Part shown: one piece after another, positions 32,433-39,783 of the stretch | Position numbering within the stretch: position 1 is the stretch's first letter | How the letters are laid out: each line of letters begins with the position of its first letter | Source of the DNA: an uncultured Acidimicrobiaceae bacterium | GTDB lineage: Bacteria; Actinomycetota; Acidimicrobiia; Spongiisociales; UBA5794 | Direction of reading: 5' to 3' | NCBI GenBank assembly: GCA_947258985.1 | Contig: CAMYKI010000054.1 | Coordinates: 1 to 39,783 of the forward strand | DNA length: 39,783 bases | The notes under the pieces: generated by a model | What the model saw: only the letters and a program-made list of their open reading frames with translations | Database searches by the model: none | Told to the model about the DNA's origin: nothing | Translations under genes and position numbers: made by a program

Positions 32433-34504
32433 GTCGCCCCGACGTCACCGGGGCCGTTGACTACATCGATGGGACCCGCTCGTTCCTCGCAGAGCTCCGG
32501 CCGCAGGAGGCGGTCGAGCTTCCACTGGAAACCGTGCTCGAGCTGATGAGACTCCGCATCGGCGACGCCGTCGACGTGGCGCTGTCGGCAGAGGCGGTGG
32601 ACCTGAGAGCCCCGCTCGACGCCCTCCCGCAGCAGGTGCGGTCCCCCCGCTACCGGGAACCCGATTCGTCCTGGCTGAAGCGCAGCAACATGGTCGGTGT
32701 CAACGTCCGCACCGTCGGTGACTACGCCGGAGTCGTCAAATATGCCTTGACCCTTCCGGAGTCTCTCGACTCGATCCACCTCCTCCCGATCTGGGAGCCG
32801 GGGGTCGTCGAGAGCCTTTACGGGATCGCCGGATGGAACCTCAACAACGAGTTCTACTCCGTCGAACTGGAGCACGCCGCCCCGCATCTCAACAGTATCG
32901 AGCGCCAGTTGCGGGCAGTCTCCAACCTCCTCCACGTGATGGGGAAGACCGTCGGGATGGACGTCATCCCGCATACCGACCGATTCTCCGAGCCGACCCT
33001 CGCCAACCCCGATCTCTTCGAGTGGATGCAGGTCCGGGACCGTCAGATCGTCGATCACTCCGAGGCCATCACCGACACGGTGATCGAGACGATTTTCGTA
33101 TGGCTCAACGAACGTGGATCTGCCTCGGATCGGCACACCGTCCCGACCGATGCCGGCGTCTTGTTTGATCTGCCCGAGCCGGAACGGCTGCAGCTGATGT
33201 TTGGGGACAAGGGCGATCTATTCGGGCGCATCGACCGGCGGATCGACCTCATCCAGCGTCTCAAGTGGTTCGGCCTGGAACCGGTGCCGGCAACCATGGG
33301 CGTTCCATTCCGGGGGATCATGGTCGACCCCGACCCGGCACACACGGTTGTGGATGAGTACGGAATGGAGTGGCCCGATTTCCTCATCACCAAACCCGAG
33401 TTCATGTCGCGGGTGTTTTCCCCGCTGGCACGGTTCAAGTTCTATGAACGTCTCAACGACAACGCCGATTGGGAAATCGACTTCTCCAGCCCCCGCCCAC
33501 ACGTCTGGGATTACGTGTGCGAGCACTATGCGACTACCCAGCACGTCGGAAACTTCGACTTCATGCGCGGCGACATGTCGCACGTGCAGATGCGGCCCGC
33601 CGGTGTCCCTGATGAGGTCGATGAGTACTACGACATCCTGGCGGCGGTGAAGACCCATATCCAGGACACGGCGGCGGCCCCCTGGTTCGGTTACTTCGCC
33701 GAGACTTTCCTCCCACCACGCGACTCGTTCCAGTTCGGTGAGGAATTGGATCACCTCGAAGCATCCCTGGCCGACGTCACTCTCGGGGATATGCAGTCGA
33801 CCGTGGTGGGAAGCGCGTCCTATCTACGCAGGTTCCGCCGTTACCTCGACGACCTTGCCACCCGCCGGACCGTACCCGCCTACGGGGTAATGACCGCCGA
33901 CAAGGACGACCCCCGCTTCGACGAGTTCTACCGGGCCGGTAACGAAGCCCGCCTGTTTACTGCCCTACTTCTCCCCGACATGCCGTCTTATACGGGGCTC
34001 GGTTTCGAGATCCGCGACGTTCATTGGGAACCGGCGGAAAACGAGAGGTACACCAAGCTGTTCGTGTTCCGGGAGCACGGCGAGTCGAACGTGTATCCGT
34101 CGAAGGCGCGCCACGGAGACAAGTTCATCTGGGGACAGAACGAGGAACTGTTCGACAGGCTGACTGCCCTGCGCGTCTACGCAGAGGATGTCGCCGACTG
34201 GATCGAAGGAACCACGTCGCGGTGGCTGATCCCCCCCGATGCCACCACGCATCGCGGCATAGCCGCCTGGACCCAAGCGCAAGACCCGCACTATGTGTTC
34301 GCCGTCAACTACGACCTGGAGAAGGACTCTGGGTATTTCGGGATCCCCGGCTTCGATGACAGCGCCGTCCTCGAAGCCGAGTTCTCGACAACTGGGGCAA
34401 CGCCGCCGGCGGACATGCAGCTCACCAGCAACGGGTTCTTCCATCGGATCGAGAACCTGGCCCCGGGCGAAGGCCGGGCCTATTGGGTCCGTCCGATCGG
34501 TTAG
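32429..34504 (+). CDS. Divergent GH13-like (alpha-amylase superfamily) TIM-barrel protein
   Basis: 691-residue protein. An N-terminal domain of about 90 residues precedes a barrel starting VGVNVRTVGDYAGVV. Conserved GH13 regions can be traced in order: IHLLPIWEP and YGIAGWNLNNEFYSV; region I as GMDVIPHTDR (Asp178, His182); region II as FDFMRGDM (Arg380 and the nucleophile position Asp382); region III as YFAETF (acid/base position Glu425); region IV as TADKDDPR (Asp491, Asp493 or Asp494) where His of the usual NHD is missing. A C-terminal beta domain ends GEGRAYWVRP. There is no signal peptide, so it is cytoplasmic. The start is GTG 32429, coupled to the kinase stop. A glycoside hydrolase, phosphorylase or transglycosylase is possible; the substrate is unknown. 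Confidence 0.72.
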   Translation: MSRPDVTGAVDYIDGTRSFLAELRPQEAVELPLETVLELMRLRIGDAVDVALSAEAVDLRAPLDALPQQVRSPRYREPDSSWLKRSNMVGVNVRTVGDYAGVVKYALTLPESLDSIHLLPIWEPGVVESLYGIAGWNLNNEFYSVELEHAAPHLNSIERQLRAVSNLLHVMGKTVGMDVIPHTDRFSEPTLANPDLFEWMQVRDRQIVDHSEAITDTVIETIFVWLNERGSASDRHTVPTDAGVLFDLPEPERLQLMFGDKGDLFGRIDRRIDLIQRLKWFGLEPVPATMGVPFRGIMVDPDPAHTVVDEYGMEWPDFLITKPEFMSRVFSPLARFKFYERLNDNADWEIDFSSPRPHVWDYVCEHYATTQHVGNFDFMRGDMSHVQMRPAGVPDEVDEYYDILAAVKTHIQDTAAAPWFGYFAETFLPPRDSFQFGEELDHLEASLADVTLGDMQSTVVGSASYLRRFRRYLDDLATRRTVPAYGVMTADKDDPRFDEFYRAGNEARLFTALLLPDMPSYTGLGFEIRDVHWEPAENERYTKLFVFREHGESNVYPSKARHGDKFIWGQNEELFDRLTALRVYAEDVADWIEGTTSRWLIPPDATTHRGIAAWTQAQDPHYVFAVNYDLEKDSGYFGIPGFDDSAVLEAEFSTTGATPPADMQLTSNGFFHRIENLAPGEGRAYWVRPIG

Positions 34505-34936
34505 CTGCGCTCAGTCCCCGGGGGTGCCGGTCCACCCATCTGAGCAGTGGAACCGAGGTGGCGGTCTTGCGGGTGGGCGGCAGGACCGTCTCCTCGCGTC
34601 GGCGACAAGTCCCGGTCGACAGGACTGGCGGAATCGAATCGGAAACGGCTGGCATTTCATTCGCCGCCGTCTGGGAGGGGCCAGCTCTCAGTCCGGCAGC
34701 GTGGAAGCGAAGCACTTCTCGCCCGGCATATACGACCCGTTCCCGGGCTCACCCCGTCCGGTCGAGCTAATTCTGACCGTGACTCCGCATAGGTGACAGG
34801 CAGCGGCGGTGACGGTGCTGCCGCCTCGGGCCTTGCCATCTCATTCAATCGGCGGTGGGCCGCTCACTCCGGGCGGCGCCCGCCCACCTCCTGGCGGGGG
34901 CGCAGTATCTTGGGCACCGATCAATACGAGGTGTCC
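34505..34936. other. 432-bp gene-free region before the trans-sulfuration gene
   Basis: Several short frames cross this region but none has a ribosome binding site, codon bias or a known domain. There is a GC-rich stem GGCAGC/GCTGCC at 34799-34822. I looked for a SAM-riboswitch pattern because a methionine/cysteine gene follows, and found none. Confidence 0.4.
34906..34911 (+). promoter_or_regulatory. Putative -10 box (TATCTT) of the trans-sulfuration gene
   Basis: TATCTT lies 25 bases before the ATG at 34937; the leader carries GAGG. Confidence 0.35.
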
Positions 34937-36088
34937 ATGCGTTTCCGAACCAAACAGATCCACGCCGGGGTCACGCCCGACCCGACCACCGGCGCCATCC
35001 TGACCCCCATCCATCAGTCGACGACGTTCGTCCAGCCGTCGGTCGACGAGTACATGGCGACCGGTTACTCCTATTCCCGTAGCGGTAACCCGACGGTGCG
35101 GGCGATGGAGGTCAAGGCCGCCGCGCTCGAAGGTGGCGCCGACGCGGCTGCGTTCTCCACGGGAATGGCGGCTACCAACGCGGTGATGCTGGCCATGCTC
35201 AACGCCGGCGACCACGTCGTCTTCTCCGATGTCGTCTACGGCGGCACTTACCGTCTCGCCACCCAGGTGTTCAGCAGGTTCGGGGTGGAGTACGACTTCG
35301 TCGACACCTCAAACCCGGTCAACGTCGCCGCAGCCATCAAGGGCAACACCCGGCTGGTCTTCACCGAGACTCCGGCGAACCCGACGCTGAAGCTGACCGA
35401 CATCGCCGCCGTCTCCGAAATCGCCACCGCCGCCGGCATTCCCCACTGCGTCGACAACACCTTCCTCACGCCGTATTACCAGCGGCCGCTCGAACTGGGC
35501 GCCGACCTGATTGTTCATTCGACCACCAAGTACTTCGATGGGCACAACGCCACCGTAGGGGGAGCAGTCGTCTCCAAGACCGAGGAACTCCACGAAAAGA
35601 TCAAGTTCATCCAGAATTCGACCGGCACCACGATGTCACCACAGGTGGCCTGGCTGACCATGCAGGGCACGAAGACCCTGTCGGAGCGACTCGACCGCCA
35701 GTCCGACAACGCCATGCAGGTCGCCCGCTTCCTCGAAGACCATCCCAAGGTGAACCAGGTGGCTTACCCCGGCCTCGAGTCGTTCCCCCAGCACGAACTG
35801 GCCAAGCAACAGGCATCCGGGTTCGGGGCGATGGCCTGGTTCGAGGTCAAAGGCGGCGTAGAGGCCGGGAAGAAACTGATGGGTCTCGTCGATCTATGGA
35901 CCCTTGCCGAGAACCTGGGCTCGGTGGAGTCTCTGATTACCCACCCGGTGACGATGACCCACGCCGCCATCGAACCCGAGGAGCGCCTCCGCATCGGCAT
36001 CACGGATGGTCTGGTGCGCATCTCCGTCGGCATGGAGGACGCCGAGGACCTGATCGAAGACTTGAGCCAGGCACTGGATCGCGTATGA
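34937..36088 (+). CDS. Cys/Met metabolism PLP enzyme (cystathionine gamma-synthase/lyase type)
   Basis: 383-residue PLP enzyme of the trans-sulfuration family. YSYSRSGNPT binds the phosphate from the partner subunit, FSTGMAAT follows, VVYGGTYRL stacks on PLP (Tyr101), CVDNTFLTPY has Asp173, and Lys198 (HSTTKYFDGHN) forms the Schiff base. Where methionine gamma-lyases have a reactive Cys after the YG (YGCT), this protein has Gly103, so cystathionine gamma-synthase, gamma-lyase or O-acyl-homoserine sulfhydrylase activity is more likely. The start is ATG 34937 with GAGG 6 bases upstream; the open frame to 34793 has no coding features. Its stop overlaps the next gene (ATGA). Confidence 0.9.
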   Translation: MRFRTKQIHAGVTPDPTTGAILTPIHQSTTFVQPSVDEYMATGYSYSRSGNPTVRAMEVKAAALEGGADAAAFSTGMAATNAVMLAMLNAGDHVVFSDVVYGGTYRLATQVFSRFGVEYDFVDTSNPVNVAAAIKGNTRLVFTETPANPTLKLTDIAAVSEIATAAGIPHCVDNTFLTPYYQRPLELGADLIVHSTTKYFDGHNATVGGAVVSKTEELHEKIKFIQNSTGTTMSPQVAWLTMQGTKTLSERLDRQSDNAMQVARFLEDHPKVNQVAYPGLESFPQHELAKQQASGFGAMAWFEVKGGVEAGKKLMGLVDLWTLAENLGSVESLITHPVTMTHAAIEPEERLRIGITDGLVRISVGMEDAEDLIEDLSQALDRV

Positions 36089-36579
36089 ACCCCGACCCTG
36101 TTGTCGATCAGTTGGAGGCGCTGGGCGCCGAGTACGAGATGTTCCCCTGCGACCCGGACCTGGCGGACACCGCCCAGTTCTGCGAGGCGTATGGATTCGA
36201 GCCCGCAGACTCGGCCAATACCATCCTCGTCGTCGGCAAGCGCGACCCCCGGGTGTATGTGGCATGCGTGCTCCTGGCGGATTCCCGGCTCGATGTGAAC
36301 GGCGTCGTCCGCAAGAAGCTCGGCATCCGGCGAACGTCGTTTGCGTCTGCAGAGGAGTCGGCCGAAGTGACGGGGATGACGATGGGTGGGGTGACGACAT
36401 TCGGGTTGCCCGACGACCTGCCGATCTGGGTGGACGCCCGGGTGATGAGCCGGGACCGGATCGTGCTTGGCGGTGGCAGCCGGGATCGCAAGGTGCTGGC
36501 GGAACCGTCGGTGTTGGAGTTGTTGCCGAACGTCGAGGTGGTGCCGGAACTGGCACGCAGGTTCGAGCAAACGACCTGA
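36085..36579 (+). CDS. YbaK/EbsC family aminoacyl-tRNA deacylase
   Basis: 164-residue protein of the YbaK/EbsC (INS/ProX-like) fold, which hydrolyses wrongly charged tRNAs such as Cys-tRNA(Pro) or Ala-tRNA(Pro). ANTILVVGKRDPRVYVACVL contains the family's conserved lysine after the VV strand. DVNGVVRKKLGIRRTSFAS and GGVTTFGLPDDLPIWVD match the second half of the fold, and VLGGGSRDRKV is the usual GG-G loop. It is translationally coupled to the trans-sulfuration enzyme (ATGA at 36085-36088), a pairing that would link cysteine or homocysteine supply with clearing of misacylated tRNA; that link is inference. Confidence 0.85.
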   Translation: MNPDPVVDQLEALGAEYEMFPCDPDLADTAQFCEAYGFEPADSANTILVVGKRDPRVYVACVLLADSRLDVNGVVRKKLGIRRTSFASAEESAEVTGMTMGGVTTFGLPDDLPIWVDARVMSRDRIVLGGGSRDRKVLAEPSVLELLPNVEVVPELARRFEQTT

Positions 36580-36590
36580 CGACACAGAAA

Positions 36591-36617
36591 CGGTCGGTGA
36601 CCTGAGGCCACCGACCG
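36591..36617. terminator. Hairpin terminator between convergent genes
   Basis: A perfect 9-bp stem, CGGTCGGTG (36591-36599) with CACCGACCG (36609-36617), plus an inner CC/GG pair. It is followed by a T-rich run (CTCTGCTTCCGTTTCC) in the plus direction. It lies between the YbaK-like stop and the convergent zincin gene. Confidence 0.7.
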
Positions 36618-36657
36618 CTCTGCTTCCGTTTCCTCACACCAACTTACGTCGGTTGGG

Positions 36658-37407
36658 TCATGCAACCCTCATTGAATGAAGCAAGAGGACTTTGGCGAAT
36701 TCGACAACCTCTGATGCTGCCGCAAACACGTCCGTTGCGGATATCGCGGCCGCTTCGGGTTCGGTTTCGGGGGCATCGGTTCGGCCACCATCCTCGGTAG
36801 AGGCCGCGGCGACGCTGGCGGGCGCATAGGGCACCGGCTCATATGTCTCGACCTCAGGCGATGTTGCCGGAGCTCCGGAGAGCCAACGGGAGACGATTGC
36901 CCGGGTGTCGGCGCTCACAGCAATGCCGCCCTCGCCGCTGCCGCCGATTGTGACGGCCATTGCCTCGGCGAAGTGCTCCGCCGGAGTGGCGCTCCAACCG
37001 CCGGAGTAGTCGAACCACCCTCGTGCCGCCGGAAGACCCTGTGCGGCGTAGAAGGCGGTAGTGAACTCAGCGTCGGCGAACACGCCGCAACTGAGGAACG
37101 TGTGATGGGAGAGTTCGTGGACGACTATCGACTCGATTCCGGCGACGTCGTCTGTCGGATCTATTACAACTTCTGCACTGCCGGTTCGATACTCACCGCG
37201 CCGGCCGTCGATCTCCTCGAAGACGATGGAGGCTCCCGAGGAGCACTCCCGTCGGGCCCCCAGGCCGCTCTGCCACTCAGCATGAGCGGCGTCGACGACG
37301 GACTGGATTTCAGAGGGAACAGACGGAGTGTCGGCAGACGCGACGGTAGCCCCGGTTACGGGGCCTATCAGCATCCCTGCGACTAGCAGCGCCATCCATG
37401 ACTGCAT
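36658..37407 (-). CDS. Secreted zincin-like metallopeptidase
   Basis: 249-residue exported protein. The signal peptide spans about residues 1-25 (MALLVAGMLIGPVTGATVASA) with a likely cut after ASA. The catalytic motif HELSH is at 97-101 (VVHELSHHTF), a true HExxH, and 43 residues on, TPAEHFAEAM offers Glu144 or Glu148 as the third zinc ligand, as in gluzincins. Cys54 and Cys107 could form a disulfide. After about residue 180 comes a Pro/Glu/Ala-rich linker and a last hydrophobic segment (VVEFAKVLLLH), perhaps a membrane or wall anchor. ATG 37407 has AGAAAG upstream. I recognise no named family, and the activity has not been shown for any relative I know. Confidence 0.72.
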   Translation of the reverse strand: MQSWMALLVAGMLIGPVTGATVASADTPSVPSEIQSVVDAAHAEWQSGLGARRECSSGASIVFEEIDGRRGEYRTGSAEVVIDPTDDVAGIESIVVHELSHHTFLSCGVFADAEFTTAFYAAQGLPAARGWFDYSGGWSATPAEHFAEAMAVTIGGSGEGGIAVSADTRAIVSRWLSGAPATSPEVETYEPVPYAPASVAAASTEDGGRTDAPETEPEAAAISATDVFAAASEVVEFAKVLLLHSMRVA

Positions 37408-37716
37408 AGCTTTCTTCTGCCTTCCTTGGCGTACTGAGATGCCCTGTCGGCGCTAGCGGACCATACGTAAGTAGTTACTTAGGGTGGCTATTAAGTAGTC
37501 ACCCAAAATGGGCTAGTCACCAATATGGCCCTAGACAAGGCCGAAACCAATATGACCCAACACATGGGCTAGTCAGCAGATTGGGCGGATGCCGTGCAGG
37601 CTCGGATCACAGGACTGCGACGAGCCGAACCCAACATCGCCCAATGCGCTGGCTAGTTACCGGATTGGTCCAACACAAGGCCGCCCAGTCGGTCGGCAGA
37701 CGAAGCTATGAACGGG
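37408..37716. repeat. Degenerate TAGTCACC repeats upstream of the zincin gene
   Basis: No gene. Five degenerate copies of TAGT(C/T)A(C/G)(C/T)nnnATTGG occur at 37472-37487, 37496-37511, 37514-37528, 37570-37585 and 37654-37668, all in one orientation. Spacing is 24, 18, 56 and 84 bases. A further partial copy (CCAATATGACCC) lies near 37547. The region is visibly more A/T-rich than its surroundings. It is the promoter side of the zincin gene and the 3' side of the helicase operon. Confidence 0.6.
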
Positions 37717-37938
37717 TTAGGCGGCTACGAGCACGATCGACCTGAGGTAACGGCGGTCGATGGAGTCGGTACCGGCGGCGTTCCGCAAAAGGACGGCACG
37801 TGAGCCATAGTCGTGCTCCATGCCCAGGTATTCGCCGATCGATGTGCCTGCGGAGGTTTCGGCGCGGTATACCGCGCCCCGCTTGAGGTGGTTTAGGTCT
37901 AGGTCAGCGCGTGAGCGCGAGGTGTGATGTGTCGTCAT
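37717..37938 (-). CDS. Small uncharacterised protein downstream of the helicase
   Basis: 73-residue protein starting at ATG 37938, with the strong ribosome binding site AAAGGAG 7 bases upstream. The open frame to 38016 is not used. The N-terminus is polar and basic (TTHHTSRSRAD), followed by a compact part, probably mostly beta: LKRGAVYRAETSAG, EYLGMEHDYGSRAVLLR and RRYLRSIVLV, which might be a small SH3-like barrel. I recognise no family. It lies 49 bases behind the DEAD-box gene and is probably co-transcribed, so a role in RNA or ribosome work is possible, but this is context only. Confidence 0.7.
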   Translation of the reverse strand: MTTHHTSRSRADLDLNHLKRGAVYRAETSAGTSIGEYLGMEHDYGSRAVLLRNAAGTDSIDRRYLRSIVLVAA

Positions 37939-37987
37939 TCGACACTCCTTTCTTCTTCTGATGGGCGTATGCCCGAGGTAATGAGGC

Positions 37988-39481
37988 TCAGCCGCCGTAT
38001 GTACGGGGCTGTGCAAACCTGACGGTCAAATCGCGGCCGGCATAAGTAGAACCGTGAAGTCCTTCGATGGCCCGGCGTGCGGCACGTTGTGGCATGTCGA
38101 CAAATCCGAAACCCTTGGATCGCCCTGACTTCTTATCGGTGATGATCGTGGCCTGGTGAACCTTTCCGTATTCACCGAACAGATCCTGGATCTCCCGTTC
38201 CGATGCGCCGTAGGGCAGGTTGGCCACGTAGACGCTCGGAATGGCTTTGTCGTTCCGCTTGTCGCCGGTCGGCTTCTTCGGATGATTGGTCGGCCGAGTC
38301 GGGCGCCGTTCTTCACGTCGACCCTTCGGGGCAGCCTCGCCGATACGGTAGCCACCATCCTGGAGCTGGTCGGGCTGGGGGCGCTCGATCGGTGCCTGCA
38401 GCGAGAGATCCTTTTGCATGCGACCCACGGTGCGCTTCTGCTGGCCGGTGACCAAGCTGACAACGAGGCCGCTGGCGCCGGCCCGGGCGGTGCGCCCGGA
38501 GCGGTGCAGGTAATCCTTGTGGTCGGCGGGCGGATCAAAGTGCACAACGGACTCCACCGCATCGATGTGGATGCCGCGAGCGGCAACATCGGTGGCGATG
38601 AGGGCCTGGGCCTTGCCGGTGGCGAAGGTTCGCAGTGCCCGGGTGCGCTGGTTCTGGGAACGACCACCGTGGAGGGCGACGGTGCCGATGCCGAGCTTGC
38701 CGAGTTGGCGGGCGAGGCGGTCGGCGCCGTGACGGGTGCGGGTGAACACGATGGAGCGGCCGGCGGCACCAACGACGTCGGCAGTGTGCTGCACCCGGTC
38801 GTGATGCTCCACGAGCCAGAAGTGGTGTCGGGCATCGATCGCCTCGGGCTCTGTGGTTCCGGCCTCGTGGCGGACCGGGTTGTTCTGGTACTTGCGGCTC
38901 AGGGTTGCGATGTCACCGTCGAGGGTCGCCGAGAACAAAAGCGTCTGACGCTTCTTGGCGGTCTGGTCGAGGATGCGGCGCACCGAAGGCATGAAACCCA
39001 TGTCGGCCATGCGGTCGGCTTCATCGATAACCACGATGTCGGCCTGGCTGAGATCAACGATGCGCTGCTCGATGAGATCCTCGAGACGGCCGGGAGTGGC
39101 GACCAGTACATCGACGCCCTTGCGGAAGGCTTGCTTCTGCGGTCCGTAGCTGACGCCACCGTAGACGGCGAAGACATAACGACGGGCGGCCTTGGCAGGC
39201 TCGGTCAGCTCCTTCTTGATCTGCTCGGCGAGCTCACGGGTCGGGGCGAGGATGAGAGCTCGCGGCTTGTTCTTGTATGCCTTCTCTACCCGGGCGAGTA
39301 GGGGCAGGCCGAAGGCGAGGGTCTTGCCGGACCCGGTAGGCGCCTTGCCGGAGACGTCCTTGCCGGCGAGGGCGTCGGGGATGGTGGCGGCCTGGACGGG
39401 GAACGGTTCGGTGATGCCACGCTTGGCGAGCGTATCGACCATACGTTGAGGGAGCCCGAGACGGGCGAAGTCGGCGTTCAT
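37988..39481 (-). CDS. DEAD-box RNA helicase with C-terminal RRM
   Basis: 497-residue ATP-dependent RNA helicase. All core motifs are present: FPVQAATIP (Q motif), APTGSGKT (47-54), PTRELA (80-85), TPGR, DEAD (153-156), SAT (184-186), ATDVAARG and HRSGRTARAG. A basic, Pro-rich linker follows at about 370-412. The C-terminus (416-492) is a canonical RRM with RNP2 VYVANL (417-422) and RNP1 KGFGFVDM (456-463), not the DbpA-type domain usual in bacterial helicases. Start ATG 39481 has AGGAG 6 bases upstream. The long untranslated stretch before it would fit cold-induced helicases, where the leader controls expression; that is not shown here. Confidence 0.93.
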   Translation of the reverse strand: MNADFARLGLPQRMVDTLAKRGITEPFPVQAATIPDALAGKDVSGKAPTGSGKTLAFGLPLLARVEKAYKNKPRALILAPTRELAEQIKKELTEPAKAARRYVFAVYGGVSYGPQKQAFRKGVDVLVATPGRLEDLIEQRIVDLSQADIVVIDEADRMADMGFMPSVRRILDQTAKKRQTLLFSATLDGDIATLSRKYQNNPVRHEAGTTEPEAIDARHHFWLVEHHDRVQHTADVVGAAGRSIVFTRTRHGADRLARQLGKLGIGTVALHGGRSQNQRTRALRTFATGKAQALIATDVAARGIHIDAVESVVHFDPPADHKDYLHRSGRTARAGASGLVVSLVTGQQKRTVGRMQKDLSLQAPIERPQPDQLQDGGYRIGEAAPKGRREERRPTRPTNHPKKPTGDKRNDKAIPSVYVANLPYGASEREIQDLFGEYGKVHQATIITDKKSGRSKGFGFVDMPQRAARRAIEGLHGSTYAGRDLTVRFAQPRTYGG

Positions 39482-39783
39482 TGATTTCTCCTGGGAAGTG
39501 GTTGGATTGTTCGGTCTCGCAGAACGTGCGGCGCTAGTCGCCTAGAGGTTCGTGCTTCGGCCGAAGAGGCGGTCCAACCGTATGAGAAAACGTGCTGTGT
39601 GATCTCCGGGGAAGCGACAGTGCGTTGGCCCTAGTAGGCGGCGCGTCGCTGGCCTCCACCCGAGGCAGCCGGCGGAACAGTAACAGGTATCCGCACGATG
39701 GCAACAAGTTCTCAGCCCGGTCACCGTCTGCAGGGTGACGGGAGGATCGCCAGAATACCTTGGAGAGGCACCCCTCGGAGCCC
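39482..39783 (-). other. Probable long leader/promoter region of the helicase operon
   Basis: About 300 bases without a convincing gene. It contains a perfect 12-bp palindrome, CTTCGGCCGAAG, at 39555-39566. A Cys-rich minus-strand frame at 39542-39724 (GTG start, no ribosome binding site) is not supported. The window ends here, so the promoter may lie beyond it. Confidence 0.35.

Noticed and set aside
34483..34770. Plus-strand open frame of 95 codons after the GH13-like gene
   Set aside because: It overlaps the end of the GH13-like gene, has Arg/Ser-rich composition, and no ribosome binding site.
34799..34936. Possible SAM riboswitch before the trans-sulfuration gene
   Set aside because: The GC-rich stem does not carry the conserved core sequences of the SAM-I, SAM-II or SAM-IV classes as I know them.
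38156..39301. Long plus-strand open frame of about 380 codons
   Set aside because: Antisense shadow of the DEAD-box helicase gene; no recognisable domain or ribosome binding site.
39542..39724. Cys-rich 60-residue minus-strand frame before the helicase
   Set aside because: GTG start with no ribosome binding site, no codon bias and no recognisable pattern; it more likely belongs to the untranslated leader.

Overview
The window is high-GC DNA (roughly 60-65% by eye) with tightly packed genes, many ATGA/GTGA overlaps, GTG and TTG starts, TANNNT -10 boxes and several apparently leaderless genes. With a likely F420/FMN split-barrel oxidoreductase, this points to a member of the Actinomycetota. 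An Acidimicrobiia-like environmental lineage is my guess; no phylogenetic marker gene is present to prove it.

Layout. 36-7648 is membrane-protein rich: a GT39-type glycosyltransferase and an HdeD-like protein (divergent), a SulP transporter followed by a membrane-anchored double ABM-fold protein, an AI-2E family permease and a YihY/BrkB protein. 7986-15176 is a surface-polysaccharide locus. Its first four genes (acetyltransferase, DegT aminotransferase, Gfo/Idh dehydrogenase, UDP-HexNAc 2-epimerase) overlap and match the WbpD-E-B-I steps towards a UDP-2,3-diacetamido-mannuronate-type sugar. They are followed by an FAD oxidoreductase, a NodB-fold deacetylase and, convergently, a GT2 polyprenol-sugar-synthase-like enzyme. 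15378-20598 holds a class III aminotransferase, an Lnt homologue whose catalytic Cys position is Ser, an inositol-monophosphatase family enzyme (its ATG overlaps that of lnt) and an amidohydrolase.

20646-21435 is the most unusual part. A SelW-like (Rdx) gene is interrupted by an in-frame TGA exactly at the CxxU position and is followed by a SECIS-like stem-loop, so it is very probably a selenoprotein of 78 residues. A small zinc-ribbon gene lies downstream and three tandem ~100-bp repeats lie upstream. 21414-23531 carries a membrane protein, an XRE/MmyB-type regulator with a dyad in its promoter, a DUF4342 protein and the split-barrel oxidoreductase.

23535-26470 is a divergent ilvD / LCP-protein pair, bounded on both sides by copies of the same long palindrome and with repeated GCTACTTGC half-sites between the two genes. 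26449-31759 holds an SDR plus class V aminotransferase operon, a type II NADH dehydrogenase, an EamA transporter and a CDF transporter. 31785-34504 is a translationally coupled pair of a uridine-kinase-like P-loop kinase and a divergent GH13-like TIM-barrel protein; I know of no described role for this pairing. 34937-36579 is a trans-sulfuration enzyme coupled to a YbaK/EbsC deacylase. The right end holds a secreted zincin, a field of degenerate TAGTCACC repeats, and a DEAD-box helicase carrying a C-terminal RRM with a 73-residue protein behind it.

No rRNA, tRNA, CRISPR array, transposase or phage gene was recognised. All family assignments come from reading motifs in the translated sequence; no database search was run.
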